A stretch of DNA of 43,421 nt from Atkinsonella hypoxylon (Eukaryota; Ascomycota; Sordariomycetes; Hypocreales; Clavicipitaceae), in NCBI GenBank assembly GCA_000729835.1, contig JFHB01000240.1, positions 1 through 43,421 of the forward strand. The letters are read 5' to 3'. Below are positions 20,521 through 34,100 of this stretch, in pieces (position 1 is the first letter of the stretch; each line of letters begins with the position of its first letter). A program made the translations under genes and the position numbers. Under the pieces are notes generated by a model that had not been told where the DNA came from, searched no databases, and saw only the letters and a list, made by a program, of their open reading frames with translations.

Positions 20521-23500
20521 TACCCCTTTAGGTTAGTAGAGGCTTTAGCTATATTTTAACAATATATTAATAGTGCACTAGAAGAGGCCCTTAGAGATTA
20601 TATAACTGCTTATCTAAATAACGTTCTTATTTATATAGAGAGTTCTAGGAAAGACTATATATATAAGGTATAAGGGATCCTAGAAAAGTTGTAGTTAGTA
20701 GAGCTACCCTTAGATCTTAAGAAATACTGCTTTACTATAACTAAAGTTAAATACCTTAGCTTTATAGTTATAGTAAAAAAGAAGATACACCTAAATCTAG
20801 AGAAGATTATAGCTATCTAGAAGTAGTAAGCTTTTACTAGGTTGTAAAGGGTATAAAGCTTCCTTAGATTTACAAACTTCTACTATAACTTTATATTAGA
20901 TTTCTTAGATATTATAGAGCTTTTAGTTAACTTAATAAAGAAGGGAGTTCTATTCTAGTAAATAAAGAAATATAAGAGGTTATTTATAAGGCTTAAGAAG
21001 GCCTTTACTTTATACTTAGTCTTAGCCTAGTAGAACTCTAAGAAGAATATAGTAGTAGAGGCTAATTGCTTAAAAGAGACCCTTAGTAGCTATTTATTCT
21101 AATATAATAAAGCTAATATACTACAGCCTATAGTATACTATTTAGCTAGGTTATCTCTAGCTTAATATAACTATACTATTTACAATAAGGAGCTCTTAGC
21201 AATAATATCTTACCTTAAGGCCTAAGCAGTAAAGCTATAAAGAGTAGTATACTCCTTTATAATTCTTACTAACTATAAGAATTTAGAATACTTTATATTT
21301 CTATAAAAGATCTTTAAGCATTAAGCTAAATAGATAGAACTTCTCTCTCTTTTTAACTACTACCTATAATACTACTTAGGGCTATAGGTAGAGCAACTAA
21401 ATATATTATTATAATAAGAGTAGAATTAAGATAGAGTAACGCTATAAATAGGCTAGGTCCTCTAGCCTCTCTCTATTAGCTGCCTTAGCGCTCTCTATAG
21501 AGATAAGGAGGAGGAGGAGATTATAGAGAATATTACAGTAGAAACAGCTAGTAAAGTAACGCTAAGAAGTTAACTAGCTACAGCTTTATAGGTACTAGCT
21601 AGAATAACGCTATTCTTAAATAAACACTTATAGAGCTTATAGAACTAAGAAGTATAGAAAGACTTAGTATACCTAATAAGGTTAAATATAGTTTAAAAGA
21701 GAAAGAGAAGGTTTCTATTAAAGGTAAAGATATAAGAATAGATTGTAAACTACACCCTTAATATATAAGGGGCGCTAGTCTATTAAAGCTACCTTTAGGT
21801 CCTTAAGTATAAGCTATTAACTACTATACTAATATATAGAATATATAAGTTGCTAATATTAGGCTACCTAGGTTAAAATACTACGTTTTAGGCATTAATA
21901 TATAACTATTACTAGAATAGGCTATTCTAAGATGTTACTTAATATATCTTAAACTACTACTATTACAGTAGCTAGAAGAGTAAAAGGTTGCAATAAGGCC
22001 TCTTACAACCTATTCTAGTACTAGATAGGTATTAGTTATAGATCTCTATAGATTTTATAATAGATTTACTAGCACTAAACTAGGCTGCACTTTTTTACCT
22101 AATAGTTATTACTAATTAACTTTTAAAGTATATATAGTTAGAGGTAATAATATCTATAAAGGTAGAGGAATGTACCTAGCAGTTTAAGTATTATTAGTAG
22201 CAGTTTTATAGGTTCCTAAAATAAATTATCTTTAACTATAGTTTAGATTAGTTAAGTACCTTTTAGACTACTCTCTATTGCCTTATTAGAATTAAATAAT
22301 TGCTGTCTACTTTCTATTACCTATAGATAAACAGTAGAATAGAGAGAGTTAATTAAGAAGTATAAGTAATTCTATAGGTTATAGTTGCCTTTTTGCAGTT
22401 TAACTAGCCTAAATATCTCTCTATATACTAGCTAGCTATTAACAATAGAAATTCCTTAGTAATAGGCATAAGTTTAAACTAGGCAATATATAGGTATAAT
22501 ATAGACTTTATCTAAAAGCTTATAGATAAAGGGAAGTTCTAAGTCTTATATAAAGAGCAAGCTTTAGTGTTCCTTAAATAGCTATAGAAGAGTATAAATA
22601 TTGCTTAAGCTATAATTAACTTTACTTAGTAAAGGCAGTAAAAGTAGTTAAATAGAAGTTATAAGCTAGTAGAATAGTATAAAGTAAAGGACTTAGTTTA
22701 GCTAATGCTCTATTATATTAAAATAAACTACTTAAGTTAGAAGCTTAATTAGGTTATAGTAAAGTATATAGTTATAAATGTACTAATACCTTTAACTATA
22801 AAGTTAGATATTCTACTAGAAATTTACCTAGTTTTCTATATTAATCTTATTAAGTAAGCAGCAATAAACCCCTTACCTTTTTAGTAATTAGTAAACTTAA
22901 AGCTTAGTCTTAAGCTAACTATAATAGATACTAATTTATCCCTTAAGGAATATAGAGTAAAGGAGATTTTAGCTACTAAAAACGCTCTAGAGTAAGAGAG
23001 ACACTATTAAGTGCTTATTAAGTAAGTAGAATTTATTTAACCTATATAGAAGCTACTAAAAAACTTTCTTAATATAGAGGCATTAGATTAATTTAAGTTA
23101 TAGTAAAAAAACACTTAATTTAATAATAAACTTAGTAAAAGTATAGTAAAATTTTATATAAACTCTAATAACAACTTAGTAATTCTTAACTAAAGATAAA
23201 AGAAAATAAACTCTCTTTTATAGAGGTCTATATAATTATTATAAAAAATAAAAAAAACAATATAGAAAATATAGTAAAAATAAAAGAAATTTCTTAGTAA
23301 GTAGTAAAGAGGCATTAGTACTTATAGTAAAGGGGTATAGTTACCTAGAAGGCGCTCTATTGCTCTTTAGGCAGTCTTAGAATAGAAGCTAGAGGAGCTA
23401 TATAGCGTCCCTAGAGTAGCGTAAAGGCAAGAGCTAGAATTATAGTACTAGCAAATAGTGTAAAGGCTAGAGTAAGTAAGAATATAACTAGTGCTTTAGA

Positions 23501-24000
23501 TTAAGGTCTTATACTAATAGGTATAGGTAAGAATATAATATCTTAAATAACTTAGCACTTTAAGTATAAGAGTATAGTTCTTAGGGAAAAGAAGATAGAA
23601 AGAGAGAAGGTAAAGGAGGCAGTAAGTTAGGTTAAAGTTATATACTCTAGGAATACAGCTAGTAGCTACTATTATAAGCAGTTTAAGCTTTTAAGCTCTA
23701 CCTAAAGGTAGGTATATTCTTAGTGTATTGCCTTAAGGTTACTCTATAGAGGTAAAGGGGCAATATATAGCAGTAAAGAAGCTTTATACAGTAGTAAAGA
23801 AGCAGCAGTAGTAAAGGTTAGCAGTATACAGTAAGATATAGATATAGATAGAGGTAAGAATAAAGGTATAGTAATAGCAGTAGTAGTAGTAGGTATAAAG
23901 AGAGATAAGAAGTTATTATTAACTTCTATAGAGATATATTTATACTTATTAGGGTTAAACTTATTGTTCTTTAGAACAATAGAGGCTATAGTGCTCTTAT
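20521..24000 (+). pseudogene. Chromodomain Gypsy C pol remnant (RT, RNase H, IN, chromodomain)
   Basis: Continues in frame from 8042-8109. RT: YPFRLVEALAIF, then AYLNNVLIY at about 20608-20634, where the catalytic Asp-Asp pair has become Asn-Asn. RNase H follows with LLAIISYLK near 21190. Integrase covers about 21650-22600 and includes ISIDFIIDLLA near 22050 and LQINSRIERVNQ-like sequence near 22325, where the third acidic residue survives. A chromodomain-like C-terminus at about 22940-23090 reads YRVKEILATKNALE then HY and NFLNIEALD, the layout of chromoviral integrases, which steer insertion to heterochromatin. The same frame runs on past the chromodomain to about 24000 as a Gln/Arg-rich tail. 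Stops are TAA/TAG only where checked. The 5' half lies left of the window. Confidence 0.88.
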
Positions 24001-25900
24001 AGTTAGTAAAGAGAGAGAGAATAAGCGTAAAAGAACTACTAATTTAAGTTATATAATAAGAAGAAGAAGAGAGTGTAACCTTCTCTTCTATATAATTAGC
24101 AGTAAGTGCATTCTTAAGAATAGTATTATAGTAGTTATATATATTTAAAAATTTATATATAAGGATTATACAGTAGAAGAGCTAGCTAGTATAAGAGGGA
24201 ATTAATATAGACTTAACTATAAGACCTTAGTTAATAAGTTTCTATATTTAGGTAAAATAACGCTATAGGCAAGAATACCTAGTAAAGAGACTAGAATTCT
24301 AAATGCAACCTTAATGCCTCTATATATATAGTTAGTATTCTCTCCCTTAGCTAGAACAATAGTTATATAAGCCCTTTTTATAAAAGTTATTGCAGTATAG
24401 TATATAGATATCCTTAAGAATATTGCTATTAAATAGCTCTAAATTGTTTAAGTTCCTTTATATAAAGAAACTATAGATATAGCAGCAGTAAGGGACTAAT
24501 AGTACTATAGAAGCAGAAGCAGTAAAGGCATTAGCGCTAGCAATATAACTACTAAAGTTCTAGATATACTTCTAGTTAGCAAAAGAATAAGCTATATATA
24601 AATAAAGGAGCAGCATACTCTAGGCTAATAAGACAATATTTTGCGATTTTAATTAGTAAGCTACTAGCAGTTAGATAAATTCTATTTAGATATATTAAAA
24701 AGAGGTCCTTTTACATTAAAAGTAGTAGCAGCAGCTATATAGTAAAGTAAGGAATTTTAGGAAACTACAATAGAATTATTTAGTTATAATATAGAGGTAA
24801 AATAAGATATAAAGGAGGAAAAAAAAGATAAAGAAGAGAAAAAAGGAATTGTTTATTTTTATATTAGAAGTAGCTAAGGGCTAGCTATTAGTTTATTGCA
24901 CACTAAAAGAGTAATAATAACAACAGCTGTTTACGCTCTACTAGCTACTAGTTTATTGCACACTAAAGGAATAATATTAACAATAACTGTTTACGCTCTA
25001 TACCCTTAACAACACCCCTTATATATAGATAGGTTATATACAGCTAATAACTATTTATAACAGCAATAGGGACAAAAGAGAGAGAGTGCTTTTTAGTTAA
25101 GGAAATTATTACGCAATAATTGCTTAGAATATAGAGGACCTAAGGATATAGGCAATTTATGCACTAGCAATATAAATATTACAGCTTGCACCTAGATAAG
25201 AATTAGCTCTTCTATACTAGGCAGATAATCGCTAGCTACAAACGGAAGCTTATAAGATAGAGATAGGCAGGGGGTTAATAAACCCTAGAAGAGTACACTT
25301 AAGTAAAGGGAGTATAATAGTTCTATTTTAACGTAACTAATAGGTTAGCTAGTAAAGCAATAAGCAGCTATTGTAGAGGTACTATAAGCAATTAGAGGGA
25401 GAGGTAGAGCAGAAGTTTATTTATATATTAGCTCTATAATACTATATAAAGTATAAACAGTGCGTTAGTGCAGCAATAGAACAGCTAGAGTAAAGCGCTT
25501 AGTTGCAGACATTATACCTCTATTTTTTATAAGTAAATAATAGAGGGAATATAAAGGGAAAGAGAAGAAGAAGGAGGGTATATTATAGACTTAAGCCTTA
25601 GGCTTAGGTCTTTTAGTAGAGGGAGAACAGCAAAAGAGAGACAGTAATCTATATAGGTAAAGGGATAGAAGCAGGCTGCATTTAACTAGAGATTAGCTAG
25701 ACTTCGCTAGGCTCTAGAGAAAGGACCTTAGCTATAGAGTATATACTAAAAGGAGCTCCTAAGGGGAGGGACCTACTCCTAGATATATAGTATAAGGGTA
25801 TAGGGAGGCTTCTAGTTCCTTCTCTCTTTCCCTTTTCTCCCTATAATTATAGTTCTTATTATAGACGCTAGTTAGCAGTAGCTACTAGGCTAGTCTATTA
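24000..25900. other. Unassigned LTR/flank region between Gypsy C and D
   Basis: No convincing coding frame. It should contain the 3' LTR of C and the 3' LTR of D, but I could not find a second copy of either LTR to define the borders. It holds a 60 bp tandem duplication (24881-25000), a 26-nt purine run at 25553-25578 and a 27-nt pyrimidine run at 25816-25842. The two tracts fit polypurine tracts of a + strand and a - strand element respectively. Confidence 0.5.
24881..25000. repeat. 60-bp tandem duplication
   Basis: Two adjacent 60 bp units (24881-24940 and 24941-25000) share CTAGCTA, TTTATTGCACACTAAA and TGTTTACGCTCTA and differ at only a few positions, mostly transitions plus one or two other changes. 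It lies where an LTR of C is expected and may be a promoter-type repeat within it. Confidence 0.85.
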
Positions 25901-28900
25901 TATATCTGTTCTATTGCTAAGAACGTTATCTAATTAGATTAAATTAACAACAGTAGCTAGTTAGAAACTATATATAAGTTCGTTAGAGAAAATCCCTATA
26001 CTAGCTACTACTGTATTGTTAAGTTAGTGCTATAGTGCTAGAAGTATTGCAGTCTATAGTGTATCTAGATTTATAACTGTATAGTATTAAACAGCAATAA
26101 TAATTGTTTAATTCTTCTATTTAGCTGTTCTATTTATCTATAGGTAGTAAGCTATAGCTATAAGCAATTTACTTCTAATTTAGGTAAATATACTTCTCTA
26201 AATATTAGAAATAAACTTTAGATCTTAGTTACTTATAATCTATTTAGAAAGGTCTTAGTTTAATAAATATAGCATTTATAAAAACAGTTCTACCTAAATT
26301 TCTACTATATATATTATATACCTAAATATAAGGATTGTTTACTTACTAAATAGGCAATTTACTAGATACAGTAAGTTATAGGTGCTATATTTATCCTTTT
26401 GCTATAAAGTGTTTATTAAGCTAACTTTAGGTATATTAGTAATAAAATTAAGTAAAATTGTATAGAAAGAAGTTAGAACTAACTCTAACAACCTTAATTT
26501 CTCTAGTAGCTTACTACAGTTAATTGCGTTCTCTTTATAGATACAGCAGTAAGTAATATAGGTTTAAATCCACTTATATATCTACAGAAAGTAAACTGCC
26601 TATAATTCTACTGCTATTCTATAAGCGCTAAAATAGTTCTAATTATTATAGACTATTTTAAGGATAAATTCTACAACCTTTATAGGTATATATAGTTAGA
26701 ATAGGCCTTTTCTATTATAATAGTATAAAAGCCTATTGTCTTATAGAGTCTATTTATATAGCAGAATCCTTAGCCTTTATTATTAATTTTACTAAGTTTA
26801 TTTTTTGCAAAAGTCCTTAATACCTTCTATAATTCTATTAAGCTTTAGATTAAAACTATAGCCTTAAACGATTTTCTTTTTTAAACCTTTATTTAATACT
26901 ACTATAGCGCTGCATTCTTTAGTAAAAAACGCGCTTATATTAAGCTTATTAAATTTACTATTATAAGCTTTCTCTTAGTATAAAACTATAACTAACAACC
27001 TAAAGAGCGTATTTAGCACTATATTTAGTACTTCTAGTATATAGAAGACTCTTAGGTTAAATTGCAATAAATAATTAGCTACTTTAGCTAATTTTAGGTT
27101 AGCTTTATCTAGATCTATTGTAGTAAGTAAGGTATATTTAATAATCCCCTTTACTAGTAAGTAGTCTATAATAACATTAATAGTATAGCAGTTAGATTAA
27201 ACTATTTTCTATAGCTTTTAAACACTCTATATAATTGCAGCTACCTCTACCTTAGTTAATTTATAATGTTTCTTTAGGTTAAAAGTATATCTTAAGAGAA
27301 AGAGAATTAGTTAAAGTTAGTTGTTTTTAATGTCTTTACTAAATATACTATAACTATTCTATTTACCTATAAGCTAGAAAATAAAGAGCCTAAATTCTTC
27401 CTTATAAGCGTTAACTTTAAAGAATAAATACTTACTAGAGTTATAGTGCTATAGAATAGTGTTTTTATTAAGGTATACCTTTACCTCTTAGAATGCTTTC
27501 TTTTCCTTAAGTTTTAGTAAAAACGTTGCTTTTTAGGCTTTCTTTTAGTGTATTAGTTTTAGTAAACTATTAGCTAAACCTTTCTTATAAAGCTCTTATA
27601 ATAGAGTAGTCTTTTATTTCTATAGTAAGTAAATTTATATATTAAACTATAGAATACTCTTCTATAAAAAGCTAGCTATACTAATAAAGGTCTCTAAATT
27701 TATAAGATTTACTAGAAACTTAAGTTTTTAAAAGGCTTTTAGTTTATTATTTATATTAGTAATTCTATTGCTGTTAACAATAAAACCTAATAGCTAAATA
27801 GCTAAGTAGCTTATAAATAACTTCTTTATAGCTATTATTAACTTATTTTTCTCTAGAATTAATAAGACTATACTAAGGTATATAAGGTAGTCCTTAGTAG
27901 AGTTAAAGAATATAATAATGTTATTAATATAGATTTATATAAAATATTAATGCTTTTAAAATAATTAATCTATATATTATTAAGCAAAAGCTAGTGCATT
28001 CTTAAAGCCTATAAGCACTATATTTAATGCTTTTAATTCTTATTTTAATATTACTACTATATAAGATTAATGCTTTTATCTTATAGAAAGCTAGTAGAAA
28101 AACCCTAATATATTAAAAAGTAAAAATATCTTCTTACTATATATATCTACTATAATATCTAATTAATCTAGTAAGGGGTATATATTTAGTATTACTACAC
28201 TATTAAGTAGCCTTATATTAACTACAACTTATTCTTTCCTTTCTATTAAAGTTTTAATTTATACTATAAAGGCTAAGTAAACTATAGCTGCTAGGTTATC
28301 TAAATATAATATCTTTCTACTTAAATGCAGCTTATTATAAACCTTATCTAATTTAGCTTTATCTTTAGCTCTTAGTAGGTAGATTTAAATAGGTTTTAGC
28401 TGCTTCTACTATCTATTTACTAGATCTACTCTTATATACTAGTCTTTAGGTATAGAAATAATACCTTTATTACAATAAATATTATATTTATCTATTAAGT
28501 TAATAAGTTTAGCTATAACGTTTAGGTTTAAGTTTTCTACCTTAACCTTATATTTATTATAGATATATAGTACATCCTTAGAATAAGAGATTCTATATAT
28601 AGAGATACTATTATTAACTTTCTTAGGGTTAAATCTACTACTGTTACTTTCTTTCTATATTTTATAATCTTCTGTAGGCAATAGACTATTATTAGGTGCA
28701 ATATCCTTAGAAAAATATATATATAAATTAAGTAGGTTTATAATTATATAGTTAGCCTTAAGCCCTTTATTGTGCTAAAGATAAGCAACCTTTTAATTTT
28801 TTTAGATTATAATAAATTTATCTAAATAGTTATAAGCTACTATTTATTCCTACTTAGTTGTGCTAAGTAATGTATCTAGGATAAGGTTAGATTTTAAGTA

Positions 28901-30260
28901 TATATAGTAAGCAGTAGCCTTCTTATTAGCTAGTACCTCTTTCTATTTAACTAGAATATATTCCTACAATTTTAGCGGAATTATTATAGCTTATACTACT
29001 GTTATATTCTAATATAGAATCTTTAAAATTAGTTAGAAAATACCTATTTCTATAACTATATTATAAATAGACCTAATAGTAGCTCTAGAGCAAATAAAAT
29101 TAATTTTAATACTATAATTATAGAGAAAGGTTAAACCTAGGAGAAGCTTTAGTCCTAAGTTACTTATTACATTAGCTATAACTGTAATATAGCTAGTTAT
29201 AGGCACGCTATATATAGATCTAGGGATATAGAAGTTAAATGTAGCTGTTTTAGAGATATAGAAGGACAACTGCACTCTAGTAACTAGCTTTAGCTCTATC
29301 TTTACCTATTTTATATTCTAACTAAACTAAGTTAACTATACTTTATTAACTAGTACTAAAGAGGTTCTAGTATTTAAGTAGATCTAATGTAATAGTCCTT
29401 TATTATAGAATTAGATAGAAATCTTTAGGAAGGAATTTAACTTTAAAATGCTAGATTTAACAATCTATAGCTTTATAACTGCTTTAACTACTTACTCTAT
29501 CTAGATTCCCTATAAATTATTCTAGTCTACCTCTATTTAAACCTTCTTCTTTTACTTTTCTTTACTTTTAGTAAAATAGATTTTAATAAAGTTAGATTCT
29601 AGGCTAGTTAGTAGCTTATTAGCATTAACTGTCTCTTCTTCTTCTATTAGCTAGTATTTATAGCTTTTAAGGTACTTCTTATAGTCTTTCTAGTTAGATT
29701 TATCTTTAAACGTTATTATATAGGTATATTCCTTATTATTCTATAGTAAGCTCTATTGTTAGAAACGTTAGAGCTACTAAGAATACTATAGCTCTAGCTA
29801 ACAATTCTAGCTAGCCCCTAAATCCTAGTTCTACTAAGGCTAAGGCTACTGCTCTCTTAGCAGCTAATTCCTTTAGTTTTATAGTAGGTATTAAGTACAA
29901 TTATTCTAGTAATTTTTATAGAATAGAGGTTAGAACTAAAATTAACTATTACTCTTATTCTAGTTAGCTTAGTTACCTTAGGCTGCCTTATTGTTTTTAG
30001 AGTCCTTACTATTAAATTTACTTTAAGTATAGTAGGCATTAGTATCTTCCTTATAGTCTCCTAATTTTTGTTATTTTTCTAGATCCCTTAGGCATTTTTA
30101 TAGATCCTTAACCTTATTATTTACTATAGTAATATATATAGATCTTAGGTCTTTTGCTGTTAGAATTAAGTATAGCTATTATAATTCTAGGTATAGCTTA
30201 TAATAGAGTCTTAAAAGAAGCTAAAGATTAATAGTTTTACTATTTATATAGGTATATTAG
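25901..30260 (-). pseudogene. Gypsy D gag-pol remnant, second Gypsy family
   Basis: Read right to left. Gag part about 30260-29300, with a short open piece at 29857-30039. Protease at 29033-29275 with LLGLTFLYNYSIKINF and RATIRSIYNIVIEI, typical of the end of a retroviral-type protease. RT follows; its catalytic strand near 27913-27930 reads YINNIIIF, Asn replacing both Asp. Next are a GFIVNSNRI motif, RNase H about 27400-27050 and integrase about 26800-26100. It differs from A/B/C in sequence and belongs to the fungal Gypsy group whose RT-RNase H linker carries a long basic insert. The element is cut at 30260 by an older Copia LTR. Element E is a second copy in the same orientation. Confidence 0.85.
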
Positions 30261-30575
30261 TGTTAGTAGACTAAGGGTCTTATTTATACTCCTTTAAGTC
30301 AGCTCTACAACTAGTTCACTAGTGCACTAGTATTTACATTAAAGAGGTTTAAATTCGGTTATCTAGGAGTTATATCTAACTAGCAAAAGAGGCTACATTA
30401 TATACCCCGTTAGATGCCTTATATGCCTTAGGCATAGTGTTATATTAAGGGGGAATTAAGGGGTATTAGTGACCCTAATGTAGGTAGAGACTAATATGCA
30501 GATGCAACTAATTAGCAGTTATATCTACCTACGCAGGTGCTAGAATTATACAATAGAGTTATAACGATTCTAACA
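30261..30575 (-). repeat. LTR of older Copia element (315 bp)
   Basis: Starts TGTTAGTAGAC and ends GATTCTAACA. Same length as the two LTRs of element F. It is followed by 260 bp that match the 3' interior of F (30576-30835 versus 31151-31410), so it is the 3' LTR of an older family member on the - strand. Confidence 0.88.
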
Positions 30576-30835
30576 CTAGTAGTCTCTCTTTTTATTGTGC
30601 TAGTAAAGTAACTCTAACAGTTACAGTAATAACAAAATAGATTAAAGGAATAAACAACAATAAATTTAATATCCTTCTGCATTAATTCGTAGGTCTCTTT
30701 ACCTAGCCTTCTACCTATATATTAGCCTTATTATTATTAATAAAGGATTTAAGGGTCTTGTTTAGCGTTGCTTTTGTTATTAAATTAGCAATATTATCTT
30801 TGCTGTTAATCTAACGGATTTCGTTGATTTTGCGC
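30576..30835 (-). mobile_element. 3' interior remnant of older Copia
   Basis: 260 bp identical in layout to 31151-31410 of element F, including the tract CTCTCTTTTTATT next to the LTR (polypurine on the - strand). It stops at TGCGC, where F inserted, and resumes at 37150 for only about 21 bp. Confidence 0.85.
30831..30835. repeat. Target-site duplication of Copia F, left (TGCGC)
   Basis: TGCGC immediately before the LTR at 30836, repeated at 37150-37154 immediately after the other LTR. The rejoined site matches the intact sequence at 31406-31426. Confidence 0.9.
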
Positions 30836-31150
30836 TGTCGACAGACCAAGGGTCTAATTTATACTCCTTCGAGTCGGTCCTATAACCAGTTCACTAGTGC
30901 ACTAGTATTTACATCAAAGAGGTTTAAATTCGGTTATCTAGGAGTTATATCTAACTAGCAAAAGAGGCTACATTATATACCCCGTTAGATACCTTATATG
31001 CCTTAGGTATAGTGTTGTGTTAAGGGGGAATTAAGGGGTATTAGCGACCTCGATATAAGTGGAGACTAGTGTGCAGATGCAACTAATTAGCAGTTGTATC
31101 TACCTATATAGGCGCTAGAATTGTACAATAGAGTTATAACGATTCTAACA
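30836..31150 (-). repeat. 3' LTR of Copia F (315 bp)
   Basis: Begins TGTCGACAGACC, the least mutated start among the three copies, and ends GATTCTAACA. Confidence 0.92.
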
Positions 31151-34100
31151 CTAGCAGTCTCTCTTTTTATTGTGCTAGTAGAGTAACTCTAACAGTTATA
31201 GTAATAATAAAATAGATTAAAGGAATAAATAACAATAAATCTAATATCCTTCTACATTAATTTATAGGTCTCTTTACCTAGCCTTCTACCTATATATTAG
31301 CCTTATTGTTGTTAATAAAGGATTTAAGAGTCTTATTTAGTGTTGCTTTTGTTATTAAATTAGTGATATTATCTTTACTGTTAATCTAATAGATTTCGTT
31401 AATTTTGCGCCTTTTATATAATTAATATAGCGCTATAATGTTAATTATTAATCTCTTTTCCTTTATTATACTAAGCTTTATAAGGCATTTATACAACAAG
31501 AACGAATCTATACAGACTACTAGTGGAATTAGCGGTATCTATAGCTACTTTATTACTATATTTAATGTAGTGCTAATAGCATACAATATATCTACGCCTT
31601 ACACTATACTATATAGTTCTAATATAAGCGCGCTCCTTATAACTCTCTTACTTTTAACGGAGCTATACGTAATAATGTTGCCTTTTATTACGAATTTAGC
31701 GTTCTCTTTACAAGCTCCTTTATTGCCTAGAATAATTATATATTCTATCTAGAAGCTTAAATCTTTATTGTTTATAAAGGATCTATTAATAAATATATAT
31801 AATTTAGCAGAGGGAAGGTCTATTAGAATATATTATAATCTATAGGTTTAGTTATTAATCTGCTATTAGAGCCTCTTATTTAGTTGTTTAATATCGTTAA
31901 TTATAATATTTTACTGTTATACAGCAATAGAAAGGTTAAATATAGCTTCTAGTTAATAGATTATAGTAATATATATGCTGTAAGCTTGTTGCTTAATGTA
32001 CTATTGTTTTATTAAATCTATATTAACATTAGTAGTATTAACAGGTTAAATCCTCTTACTTTAACCTTTCTAGCGAAGAGTTAAAGTGCTATTATTAGAT
32101 TTAGTTAATATATATCTATTAAAAATTAGTAGTGTTTCTGCTGTTAAGCTCTACTTTAGCTTTATAGTAAAATTAGCCTTCTGTAGTTTAGATTCCTTAC
32201 AGTTAAAGAAGGTTCTATTGCTTAGTTCTAGTGTATTATTAGTCTATATTCTAACGATTCTAAAGTAATTCTTATTGTTTAATATTAGTAAGTAGGGGTT
32301 ATATATTAATGTAACTATACTTAAATTGTTACAGTAGTAGCAAAAGTATATAGACTACTAATGTATACCTACTTTAGCAATTCTATATAGAGGCTTAATT
32401 ACTTCTATTACTGTATTGTAGAAATATAGGTGTTTAATTTAGTTAGGAAGTTATACAATAATTAATCTATTTAAATTAGTGTTAAATTGTATATAAGCCT
32501 ATATAATATTGTAGATCTATAAAACAATATTGCGTTTTTAGAGAGATAGAGCTAGTGCTATAATTAAGCGTTAACTAGCTTATTAAATTGTTAAGGATTG
32601 CGTTAAAATTAACAATTTATTGCTATTATTATATCCTTAAATAACTAGTCTTAACTTCTTATATAGTAATATAGTTCCTTTTCCTTTAACTTCTTAAACT
32701 ATATAAGATTTAAAGATATAGTTATTATATATAGTAGGGTTAAATTTAATAAATTAGAAGATATCTTTAGCTAATAGTGCGTTAATTTTAGCTTAGTTAA
32801 ATGCCTTAAATAGAGCACCTTTTGCTGTAATCTTGTTGTTTTTCCTTAGTTATACAGCTAAGTTATAGTTTACTGTTTCTTTTGCAGAAAGGAAAATTTT
32901 ATTGCTAAATTTATACAGTAATATATAAGTAGGATTAATATTACTACTAGGATTAAGATTATAAGAACTACTAGTAGTTAGGCTAGAAACAGTAATATAT
33001 CTATTTAGTTTGTTGTTAAAAGCAGAGGAATTTTATATAGAATTAATTAGAATAGGAAAATAGTTCTTTCTTAGTCTTCTAGAACCTCTTTTCTATATTA
33101 GGTTTAGATTAATTAGTTGTTTTGCCTTTAGGGGTCTTTCTCTCTTCTTTAGTAGAATAGAATTGCTTTTAAGTAGAGATTCTATATCGCTTTTATTAGG
33201 TATAACGTTAGAAACAGTAGAATAATTATTAGATTTATTGTTATTATAGTAGTAGGGTTTTACAATAGTTATACAAAAACAAATAGAGCTGTAAGGCATT
33301 TGCACAGTGCACTCCTTACTATCTGTAGTAAGCAGCTTATAGGGGCCTTACTAGCCTTCTTTTTTACGCTATATATGCACTTCTAACTGTAGGGGCAGTA
33401 AATACGTAGATATTGTATTTAGGCTGTTGCAAGAGGCAAAAGCATTATAAATTTACCTTTATGCTAAGCATTTTTAGGCTTTATTAGTAGCTTTACGTAG
33501 AATTAAAGCTTATTGTGTTACAGAAAGGCTTAAGGGCAAATTATCTATTATATAGAGGTAGAAACTAAAGACTAGTAATGTAGGCATAAGACTGTTAAGT
33601 TTAGCAGAATTATTAATAGCTTTAATAGCTATCTAAAGCTTTTAATCCTTTATAATACTAGTATTAGTGCTTAATTTATTGTTAATAATGTTGTAAGCTC
33701 TTTATAATAGGCTATAGTACTGTTTAACTTTACTAATGCTGTTATAGAATTTAATAGGAACTTTATTAATATTAATAGACAATATTTATGCATAATAGCA
33801 GAATTTAGTAGATATAAAGTTCTTTCTAGTATTATAAACTATCTAGTTAGAAGGGCCTAGATAGGTATTAATTTAGCATTCTTTTAATGCATTCTAGATG
33901 TCTTATGCTTTCTACTTTTAGGGTTCTAGAAAGTAGGCTACCTAGAATAAGGTTGCAGAATCTATAATATAAAGAATAGGGCTGCTGTTTAGATATATAA
34001 TATTAACAATAATTTTGTAGTTAAAGTTATAGTTATCTTTTAACGTAAATTGGAATTAACTAGGTAATTTACTGTTAAGTTAGCAGTAGTAGCAGACTTA

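Noticed and set aside
30261..31410. Tandem duplication of a 575 bp unit
   Set aside because: It is explained by an LTR plus 260 bp of an older Copia next to the same parts of the inserted Copia F, with TGCGC duplicated at the join.
31438..31752. 104-codon hydrophobic + strand open frame resembling a membrane protein
   Set aside because: Antisense to the RNase H end of Copia F. Hydrophobic residues come from AT-rich antisense codons; there is no start context or homologue.
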